Assembly (NCBI GenBank): GCA_027859055.1
Contig: JAQIBO010000221.1
Location: 1-5,199, forward strand
DNA: 5,199 nucleotides
From: Spirochaeta sp.
GTDB taxonomy: Bacteria; Spirochaetota; Spirochaetia; DSM-27196; Alkalispirochaetaceae
Direction: 5' to 3'
Position numbers and translations under genes: made by a program. Below are positions 1 through 5,199 of the stretch, in pieces. Every line of letters begins with the position of its first letter. Positions within the stretch are counted from its first letter, which is position 1. The notes beneath the pieces were generated by a model that had not been told where the DNA came from, did not search any database, and was given only the letters and a program-made list of their open reading frames with translations.

Positions 1-407
1 TCCGCGTACCGTCCCGACGGTTCCGCCGGCCGGCCGTCGGTGCCGCGCAGTGACTGCAGCACGCTGTACACATCAACAAGGTCGTCCCTGACCTCGCAGA
101 TCGTGTAACGGTAATAGCAGTCGCCGGTCTCCAGCAGTTCTTTGATGTCACGATTGGCGATCTGTTCCGCGTCCGCCTCAAAGCGGAGACGGTGGCGCAC
201 ACCGCCGCGCCACGCGGCGCCCAGCTTCAGCAACTGGGGAATTCGGGCGTGTTTCAGGTAGTAAAGCTCCCAGATACCGGGCATCGAGGGGACCGCCGCG
301 TTGATTCGGCGGCGCGACACCGGTTCCAGCGCCGACCAGGTGATCGCGTAGTAGGCGGTCTGCCGCCGAACCCGCTTGACGATGGTGGGAGTCCCGCGGT
401 CAACCAC
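1..407 (-). CDS. Unrecognised conserved-looking protein, partial (3' end outside window)
   Basis: The reverse strand is open from a GTG at 407-405 to the left edge, giving 135 complete codons and no stop. I do not recognise the family. An in-frame TGA at 419-417 lies just upstream, and GTG 407 is the first usable start after it; the first in-frame ATG is only at 284-282 (residue 42). The visible part begins with a basic stretch (KRVRRQ, residues 11-16), then RRRINAAVPSMPGIWELYYL around residues 32-51, a Gly/Arg-rich piece (KLGAAWRGGVRHRLR, 61-75), and a CYYRYTICEVRDDLVDVY segment (97-114) that reads as beta strand then helix. It has no signal peptide or membrane helix so far, so it is probably cytoplasmic. 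The start overlaps the end of the ParA-like gene by 8 bases and has no clear Shine-Dalgarno, which suggests translational coupling. Codon use matches the neighbours. That it is a real gene is likely; its function is unknown. Confidence 0.75.
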   Translation of the reverse strand, partial: MVDRGTPTIVKRVRRQTAYYAITWSALEPVSRRRINAAVPSMPGIWELYYLKHARIPQLLKLGAAWRGGVRHRLRFEADAEQIANRDIKELLETGDCYYRYTICEVRDDLVDVYSVLQSLRGTDGRPAEPSGRYA

Positions 408-1539
408 GGCGTATCGTCAGATTGCGTATCGTTCCCTGGAGTTCCTTGATCTGCTTCTTCTGGGCGCTTAACACCTCAATGAACTCCTCCGCGTCGGCGT
501 AATTCCGGGCGTCCGTTGTCTGGGTGCGCTCGGCGTGTACGGCGAGATCGTTCTGGGCCTCAATACCCATCAGCTCGTACGAGTCTGCGTACATCTCCGT
601 TGCCAGCGCGAGCGTGGGAAACTCCGGGGACTGCACAATCTTTTGCGCCAGCCGATCGATCTGAACCGACACCAGACGATCAGCATCCTCGGAGACCACC
701 GGGTGCCGCGCGCGGTACATCGCTGAGATCTCCTCATCGTACAAAAGAATCCCCAGCGCCTGCAGGTCTACGCCGAGGTTCTTGTCCACAAGGTCCCGCA
801 AACTCTCTGCGATCGTCAGATCGTCTATTCCGCGGACGAGATTCAGCACCAGGTTCGGCTGCAGAAGATCGATAAAGCGTTGTGCCTTGTCGGCCTCGGC
901 CTCATCGATCTCGCGCATCGCATCTATCACCGCGGCAACTTTGACCGGATTCCCCGGCCGCCGCTCCTTGATCTGCTTGCGGAGAAACCGCTCTACCTTT
1001 GTCTCTCCGGAAAACGCACGCTGCAAAAACCGGAACACCGCATTTTTCATAAAGCTGTAGGCGTTCACGATCGCGCCAACGTGGGGCGAACTGACCAGGA
1101 TCCCCGAGTTGGAGATCAAAAAGAAATCGACAACGTTGTTTGACGCCCCTGATCCGAGATCAAGCAATACGTAATCGGCTTCGAGACTTTCGATATTTCG
1201 CAAAATACTCCGCTTCTGCGCAAAGGCGACGTTTGGCGTCCCCGCGACAAGGACGTCGCCCGGAATAAAAAGGACGTCCGGATACGGCGTCGGCGTCAGC
1301 AGGCTCTCAAAACTGAGCTTCCGATCCGAAAGATAATTGCCGACTCCAGGGTTCTTGTTTTTGATTCCCAACGCCGAGTGCAGGTTGGAGCCACCAAGGT
1401 CAAGGTCGATAACGATCGTGCGATATCCGAGCTGTCCGAGGCGAACGCCAAGGTTGGCGCAGAGTTCGGTCTTGCCGACACCACCCTTGCCCCCGGCGAT
1501 CGGTATGATCTTTGTCTGTCTTTTTTGCGTGATTACCAT
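400..1539 (-). CDS. ParA/MinD-family deviant Walker ATPase
   Basis: This is a 379-aa cytoplasmic P-loop ATPase of the ParA/MinD/FlhG group, whose members switch between ATP-bound dimers and monomers to position cargo, division sites or flagella. Seen in the sequence: a deviant Walker A motif GGKGGVGKT at residues 16-24 with the signature lysine K18; the A' segment TIVIDLDLGGSNLHSALG (41-58) with D45 and D47; and the Walker B segment YVLLDLGSG (123-131) with D127. The DLGGSNLH and LLDLGSG wording resembles the FlhG/YlxH-like 'MinD/ParA family' branch more than plasmid ParA. The last 30 residues form a short heptad pattern (L357, I364, I371 and L367, L374), a likely coiled coil. I see no MinD-type amphipathic tail. 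An ATG at 1569 would add 10 residues but has no Shine-Dalgarno; the ATG at 1539 has GAGGT 8 bases upstream and gives the usual short lead before the P-loop. It is followed by an overlapping gene (8 bases) and is divergent from the LysM gene. The cargo or partner cannot be told from the sequence. Confidence 0.9.
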   Translation of the reverse strand: MVITQKRQTKIIPIAGGKGGVGKTELCANLGVRLGQLGYRTIVIDLDLGGSNLHSALGIKNKNPGVGNYLSDRKLSFESLLTPTPYPDVLFIPGDVLVAGTPNVAFAQKRSILRNIESLEADYVLLDLGSGASNNVVDFFLISNSGILVSSPHVGAIVNAYSFMKNAVFRFLQRAFSGETKVERFLRKQIKERRPGNPVKVAAVIDAMREIDEAEADKAQRFIDLLQPNLVLNLVRGIDDLTIAESLRDLVDKNLGVDLQALGILLYDEEISAMYRARHPVVSEDADRLVSVQIDRLAQKIVQSPEFPTLALATEMYADSYELMGIEAQNDLAVHAERTQTTDARNYADAEEFIEVLSAQKKQIKELQGTIRNLTIRRG

Positions 1540-1547
1540 GTAAAAAT

Positions 1548-1552
1548 ACCTC
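1548..1552 (-). promoter_or_regulatory. Ribosome binding site deciding the ATPase start
   Basis: GAGGT on the reverse strand lies 8 bases before the ATG at 1539-1537. The upstream in-frame ATG at 1569 is preceded by CCCGGAAACGCGCT, with no comparable purine match. This supports the 379-aa form over the 389-aa form. Confidence 0.6.
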
Positions 1553-1602
1553 GAATTCGTCTCTACCATAGCGCGTTTCCGGGAGAATGCATAGAATTAG
1601 TC

Positions 1603-1631
1603 CTGACAGTCTCAATTTTTCGTACTATAGT
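1603..1631 (+). promoter_or_regulatory. Sigma70-type promoter of the LysM membrane-protein gene
   Basis: CTGACA (1603-1608, five of six consensus bases) is followed by a 17-base spacer and TATAGT (1626-1631, five of six). The spacer is AT-rich. The expected transcription start, about 6-8 bases after the -10 box, falls at roughly 1637-1639, directly at the GTG start codon at 1640. The mRNA would then be leaderless or almost so, and the GAGG at 1632-1635 would lie in promoter DNA rather than in the transcript. No experiment supports this; it is a consensus match at the right spacing in the only spacer available. Confidence 0.55.
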
Positions 1632-1639
1632 GAGGCGTT

Positions 1640-4123
1640 GTGTCCCTGCGTGACGGAACGGTACAGCACGGAAACCGCGTTTTCTGGATCGACGAGGAGT
1701 GTTATATCATCTACCTCGGGTCCGAAGGGCACGGCGTTCGCCCGTTCCTTCGTATCGGCACCAGTCCCGTCCTGCCCCAGCGGATTCGCCGCCACATCGG
1801 CTCAGTCATAATTACCGACCACCTCACCGGCGATCTCTTTGACGAAGACGCCTGCCTCGATCCCGCCTCCCCACGGACAACGCGTTACGTCGGCGGAGAC
1901 GAGCTCGTTGATGCGGTGAAACATTTCGTACATCGCGAGCACATTCCGTCGCAGGCGCTGGACCCGCCGATAGGAGAAAAGCCTGGAAAGGGTGGCCAGG
2001 TTGTGTACTACGAAGACGGTAACGTCCGGGTATTTCTCGACGGACACCGCCTCTTCGACCTGCAAGAACGTGAACGGGCGGATCGTCACACGGTGTTCCG
2101 GATTCAGCGGGTCAGCGAGATCATCGCCGCATCCCGCGGAGCGTACCGGTCACAGGAGTTCTCCGGTACCGGATTTATCGTTGCCCCCGATGGCGCGGCT
2201 CTCCACTTTGGCGACGGCAACCTGTTCCTTGCAGACCCCCACACAGAACGCTCCGTCGCAACCTGGGCGTGGTACGGGATTAATCCCGCGGCGATCGTCG
2301 GCATCGGTTCCGGGACGGAGCCACGGCGTATGACCGAGTTGTACAAATTTCGCCTGACATCGCGTCATGCGGTGGCCCGATCCGATGCGAAGACACCCGA
2401 CACGCCGGATCGCATTCGAGATGCCGTGACGGTCTTTACCGCCGCCGGCATCGACCAGGAAGACTTTGTTCCTCCGACAATTCCGCCCGATGCGCCGGTA
2501 CCTGCTCGCGACGCCGAGACGTTCGTCCTCCCTGCGAAATCGAAATGGTACGGCGATACGGCGCCACCACTGCTGTCGGGCGTCCCCTATCGGTACGAGG
2601 ACTATCCCTCGGAACTCGAGTTTCGCCACTTGCTGACCGCGGAGTTGCGTCATCAGATCGACGCCGCCGCAACACCGGATAGCGCGCTCGCGACAATCGC
2701 CGCCCGAAAGACGACGCATCCAATCGATCGGGTACTTGTGGCGTTATGGATCTGGAACCGACTGTCCGGGCCCGGTGACCACGCGGAAGCCGAGCTGCAG
2801 CAGGCGCGGACCTCAGTTATCGAAGCGTTCATCCGGCGGGATCTCCCGATCGTTGCGGTTCTCCGCAGCGATCCGGACGGCTGGTACGTCCGCTTTCGGC
2901 CGCGGGACGGACTGACCCGCAGCGCCATCGCCGACAACGACCGGGCTCGAAAAAAACTTACCCCGCTTCTCGAAACCGGTGACCGGTCGGCGCAGTTTCA
3001 GGCCGAGCGCAACCGGCTGACCGCGTTTCTCGAGGAACTGCTTGCGGCTCACCGCGTGACTGCGACGCCGCCGGTGGAGAGCACACCGGCACGCGCTGCG
3101 ACGACGGCGGCAGATTCCGTGCCGCCGAAGGAGTCCGCAACCGGGGGAAAGACCGCGTCGCCTCGAAATACCGCACCGGGAGGAAAGACCGTGTCCTCCG
3201 GAACGGCGGCAGCGCCCCGGAAGACCGGACCGTCCGGTCAGGCCGCTGCCTCACAGTCGGCGACGCCTGAGAACGAAGAAAAAGAAGCAACTGAACAGAC
3301 GGATTCTCCGGACGCCGATTCCCGCAAGGAAACAAACCGGTCCGTGGGCCCGAATACACGTGAACGCAATCTGATGCGGCCGACCCTTGCAGCGATCGTT
3401 GTCGTACTGCTTCTGTTAGCCGGAGGCGCGTTCTGGTTGACGCGATCTTCGGGAGGAGACCAATCCGCAGAGATCGCCGCCGGCGGCGCAGACGACGCCA
3501 CAACCGGCGGTCGCCCTGGTGACAGCGCACCCGCTGACGGCGAATCCTCTCCCGACGCAGGGAATAACGCGGGCCGGGAGGAATCCGGAACGGATACCCG
3601 GGACGCGGGCGATCCGTCCATCGCAGCCGGAGAATCGGATGCGGCAGACGCAACCGTGTCCACCGACGAAGCGGACGACACAGCCGACGCCACGACCGGC
3701 TCGGACGACTCGAATGGCCCGGACGCGCCGGATACAACCGGCGAACCGGCTGCAGTCGCCGCATCGGAGTCCGCATCCGGCCGGGAGAGCCGAACCGCCG
3801 CCGACGCTGCGGTCATCACAACCGATGAGCGCTGGTCCGTTCTCGACATTCTTCGCGTTACGAACTGGATCGCCGCCAGGAACGGCTACCAACGGATTGG
3901 CGTGAGCGAGTTTACCGACCGACCGGACCCGGACTGGATCTTCCCCGGTAACACGTTCCGCCTGCCTGACGGGAAAATTCACACCGTGATAACCGGAGAA
4001 ACGCTGTGGGAGATCTCTACCGGCTTTCTTAACAGAATTTTTATCGCTTCTGACATGGAACTCGCCCACTTTCGTGATTTAATTGAAAATGAGGAATATC
4101 CGGTTGAGGAGTTGCAAAATTGA
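1640..4123 (+). CDS. Large single-pass membrane protein with C-terminal LysM-type region
   Basis: This encodes an 827-aa protein. Start: GTG 1640 is the first start after an in-frame TGA at 1631-1633, and GAGG lies only 4 bases upstream. Residues 1 to about 470 match no family I know. The first part looks beta-rich (for example FSGTGFIVAPDG, 174-185) and residues 322-470 mainly helical. Residues 474-577 are low-complexity Ala/Thr/Ser/Pro with two GGKT(A/V)S copies. A basic RERNLMR precedes one transmembrane helix (about 583-600, LAAIVVVLLLLAGGAFWL), so the positive-inside rule puts the N-terminal part in the cytoplasm. Residues 605-731 form a lysine-free Asp/Ala/Thr/Gly linker. The C-terminus (732-827) has DWIFPGNTFRLPDG (765-778), typical of the end of a spirochaete LysM unit, then HTVITGETLWEIS, typical of the start of the next. 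LysM modules bind peptidoglycan glycan, so this end is inferred to be periplasmic. There is no N-terminal signal peptide. The role is unknown; an envelope-anchored scaffold or a link between cytoplasm and wall is my inference. Confidence 0.85.
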   Translation: MSLRDGTVQHGNRVFWIDEECYIIYLGSEGHGVRPFLRIGTSPVLPQRIRRHIGSVIITDHLTGDLFDEDACLDPASPRTTRYVGGDELVDAVKHFVHREHIPSQALDPPIGEKPGKGGQVVYYEDGNVRVFLDGHRLFDLQERERADRHTVFRIQRVSEIIAASRGAYRSQEFSGTGFIVAPDGAALHFGDGNLFLADPHTERSVATWAWYGINPAAIVGIGSGTEPRRMTELYKFRLTSRHAVARSDAKTPDTPDRIRDAVTVFTAAGIDQEDFVPPTIPPDAPVPARDAETFVLPAKSKWYGDTAPPLLSGVPYRYEDYPSELEFRHLLTAELRHQIDAAATPDSALATIAARKTTHPIDRVLVALWIWNRLSGPGDHAEAELQQARTSVIEAFIRRDLPIVAVLRSDPDGWYVRFRPRDGLTRSAIADNDRARKKLTPLLETGDRSAQFQAERNRLTAFLEELLAAHRVTATPPVESTPARAATTAADSVPPKESATGGKTASPRNTAPGGKTVSSGTAAAPRKTGPSGQAAASQSATPENEEKEATEQTDSPDADSRKETNRSVGPNTRERNLMRPTLAAIVVVLLLLAGGAFWLTRSSGGDQSAEIAAGGADDATTGGRPGDSAPADGESSPDAGNNAGREESGTDTRDAGDPSIAAGESDAADATVSTDEADDTADATTGSDDSNGPDAPDTTGEPAAVAASESASGRESRTAADAAVITTDERWSVLDILRVTNWIAARNGYQRIGVSEFTDRPDPDWIFPGNTFRLPDGKIHTVITGETLWEISTGFLNRIFIASDMELAHFRDLIENEEYPVEELQN

Positions 4124-4148
4124 CAAAGTCGTAGGGTATTTCGGTATC

Positions 4149-4164
4149 TTCCTGTACACAGGAA
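4149..4164. repeat. Short inverted repeat after the LysM gene
   Basis: TTCCTG-TACA-CAGGAA can form a 6-bp hairpin with a 4-base loop, 25 bases after the LysM gene's TGA. No T-run follows on either strand, so it is a weak candidate for transcription termination. It could equally be an operator-like site just upstream of the TATAAT box at 4183, or chance. Confidence 0.3.
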
Positions 4165-4182
4165 CGCCGGAGCGGTGTATCG

Positions 4183-4188
4183 TATAAT
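4183..4188 (+). promoter_or_regulatory. Candidate -10 box for cfpA
   Basis: This is a perfect TATAAT, 112 bases before the cfpA ATG. No good -35 box sits 16-18 bases upstream (the bases there read roughly AGGAAC), and there is no TG extension directly before it. If used, it would depend on an activator or other contacts, and would give a leader of about 105 bases containing two GTGAC copies 8 bases apart (4203-4207, 4211-4215) and an A8 tract (4234-4241). A separate promoter is plausible because 176 bp separate cfpA from the LysM gene. Confidence 0.4.
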
Positions 4189-4286
4189 AAGGTGATCAAG
4201 CTGTGACGCCGTGACCTTCTGGTTGTTGCAGTTAAAAAAAATTGAACGATGTGTGCCGGGCCAGCGCGCTTGTGCATACGCTCTGC

Positions 4287-4293
4287 AAGGAGG
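4287..4293 (+). promoter_or_regulatory. Consensus Shine-Dalgarno of cfpA
   Basis: AAGGAGG lies 6 bases before the ATG at 4300, the best ribosome binding site in the window, as expected for an abundant structural protein. Just upstream, CTTGTG (4269-4274) can pair with TGCAAG (4284-4289, two G-U pairs), which would cover the first bases of the site. The pairing is weak and may be chance. Confidence 0.8.
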
Positions 4294-4299
4294 AGCACT

Positions 4300-5199
4300 A
4301 TGTCTGATCTTTCACGAAGTCCAAATGTATTCCATCCGGCCCGTTCGTCGGCGGTTGGGTCCCGAAACAGCCTCGCACAGGACGGACGAGACCAGAAGCA
4401 AGAGTACGACCAGCTGATCGAGGAAGAAGCGGAACGGGTCCTGGAAACGATCCAGACCAAACTTCCCGCGGAGGTTCTGGAGCGGCTCGACGTCATGGGC
4501 GGGCTGAAGGAGAAGCTGTACAACTACTTCAACCAGAACTACCAGAACATGTTCAACCGGTACATCACCACCACAGAAGACGAGATGGTGAAAAAGATCC
4601 GGAACTTCATCGACAAGGAAGAGAACAAGACCCTCGCCCGCTACACGCCAAAAGAAATTTCGGAGATGCTCGAGCAGATCGCGGGGGCGGACAAGTTCAA
4701 CACCGGTGAGATCGAAAAGTCGATCGTCAACATGTACGGCCACTTGCAGGGCCACATCCAGCGCGGCGTGAACGACCTGGAAAACGAGACCAACTCACTC
4801 CTGCGGCAGAAGACCGACGTCGGCGCATTTATTCGCGGCGAGAACGCCTACTCGGTGGTCAAGGCTGCGTTCAAGGACAGCGCGATCAAACCGAAAACGG
4901 TCAGTGATGTCAAACTGTCGGTAAACATCCTTGATTCGGAACTGATCAGCCCCATTTTCCAGTATCAGGCAACGGTGGAGTTCCTGATCAAGGATCAGAT
5001 CGCCCGGACCATAACCAACCTGATCGATCAGGAAGTTGAGGCGTTTCAGGACCAGCTCGTCGATGAAGGACGGGAAGAGCTGAGCGACTCGGAGATCATC
5101 TTTGAGAAGATGAAGCGGGTTACCAATTACACCGACGACGACGTTGAAGATGAAACATCCCGACGTTACACCTTCCTTGCGAAAGATCTGATGCAGATT
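4300..5199 (+). CDS. cfpA: Cytoplasmic filament protein CfpA, N-terminal part
   Basis: This frame runs from ATG 4300 to the right edge, 300 codons without a stop. I recognise it, from memory and without an alignment, as spirochaete CfpA. CfpA forms the ribbon of filaments beneath the inner membrane in Treponema, and its loss in T. denticola disturbs cell division. Family-like stretches are SSAVGSRNSLAQ (29-40), LDVMGGLKEKLYNYFNQNYQ (63-82), RYTPKEIS (114-121), KFNTGEIEKSIVNMYGHLQG and ILDSELISPIFQYQATVEF (210-228). The protein is highly charged, mostly helical, and has no signal peptide, membrane helix, Cys or Trp in the visible part, consistent with a cytoplasmic coiled-coil-type filament subunit. 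Treponemal CfpA is roughly 680 residues, so about half is visible. The start is firm because AAGGAGG lies 6 bases upstream. Upstream on the same strand is the LysM membrane protein. Alternative: a different spirochaete-specific helical protein. Confidence 0.8.
   Translation, partial: MSDLSRSPNVFHPARSSAVGSRNSLAQDGRDQKQEYDQLIEEEAERVLETIQTKLPAEVLERLDVMGGLKEKLYNYFNQNYQNMFNRYITTTEDEMVKKIRNFIDKEENKTLARYTPKEISEMLEQIAGADKFNTGEIEKSIVNMYGHLQGHIQRGVNDLENETNSLLRQKTDVGAFIRGENAYSVVKAAFKDSAIKPKTVSDVKLSVNILDSELISPIFQYQATVEFLIKDQIARTITNLIDQEVEAFQDQLVDEGREELSDSEIIFEKMKRVTNYTDDDVEDETSRRYTFLAKDLMQI

Noticed and set aside
180..290. Resemblance of the 1-407 protein (GIWELYY ... KLGAAWRGGVRHRLR) to a GIY-YIG nuclease fold
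   Set aside because: Only the GIW triplet and spacing to a Gly/Arg segment fit; the second YIG motif and the catalytic Glu are not evident, and the gene is incomplete.
192..449. Forward 85-codon frame over the ATPase/hypothetical junction
   Set aside because: It lies antisense to two better-supported genes, starts at a non-ATG codon without a ribosome binding site, and has no protein-like pattern.
1588..1615. Possible leftward promoter for the ATPase gene (TTGAGA, 16 bases, TATGCA on the reverse strand)
   Set aside because: The -35 match is good (five of six) but the -10 matches only three of six. It would overlap the rightward promoter, which is attractive, but the evidence is too thin to annotate.
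2958..4069. Long reverse-strand open frames (203-272 codons) opposite the second half of the LysM gene
   Set aside because: Their products are Arg/Pro/Ser or Cys/Gly/Arg-rich, as expected when GC-rich low-complexity codons are read in the wrong frame. They lack ribosome binding sites and overlap a well-supported gene.
4234..4241. A8 tract as the T-run of a reverse-strand terminator
   Set aside because: No GC-rich stem lies beside it on the side required, and no reverse-strand gene is upstream that would need terminating.
4211..4417. Small forward frame in the cfpA leader overlapping cfpA
   Set aside because: GTG start without a Shine-Dalgarno, and most of it is the cfpA sequence out of frame; an upstream-peptide role cannot be supported.
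4041..4755. Reverse-strand frames opposite the start of cfpA
   Set aside because: Ser/Arg- or Val/Leu-rich mirror images of the coiled-coil codons of cfpA; the forward frame has a consensus Shine-Dalgarno and a recognisable protein.

Overview
The window looks like chromosomal DNA from a GC-rich free-living spirochaete (phylum Spirochaetota). The main clue is the gene entering at the right edge. Its 300 visible residues look like the N-terminal part of the spirochaete cytoplasmic filament protein CfpA, a family known to me only from spirochaetes. Gene packing, strong third-position GC preference and the absence of mobile-element, RNA-gene or CRISPR signatures fit an ordinary core region. The species cannot be named from this sequence.

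Layout: (1) Two leftward genes lie at 1-1539. The first transcribed is a ParA/MinD-type deviant Walker ATPase of 379 aa (400-1539), with a short predicted coiled coil at its C-terminus. Its last 8 bases overlap the GTG start of an unrecognised gene that runs off the left edge (1-407), so the pair is probably co-transcribed and translationally coupled. (2) A divergent spacer of 100 bp (1540-1639) carries a good sigma70-type promoter for the rightward gene, placed so close to the GTG start that the mRNA may be leaderless or nearly so. (3) A rightward gene (1640-4123) encodes an 827-aa single-pass membrane protein. It has a very large N-terminal region, predicted cytoplasmic and of no recognised family, one transmembrane helix (about residues 583-600), a long acidic linker and a C-terminal LysM-type region predicted to be periplasmic. 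(4) A 176-bp spacer (4124-4299) has a short hairpin, a perfect TATAAT box, an A8 tract and a consensus Shine-Dalgarno. (5) cfpA starts at 4300 and is cut off by the right edge.

How the genes may work together (inference): a ParA/MinD-like positioning ATPase, a transmembrane protein with a likely peptidoglycan-binding module outside and a large domain inside, and a cytoplasmic filament subunit sit side by side. This suggests a cell-envelope, cell-shape or cell-division neighbourhood, and the LysM protein could physically connect the cytoplasmic side to the wall. Nothing in the sequence proves an interaction. The divergent arrangement and the separate cfpA promoter also allow the genes to be merely neighbours.
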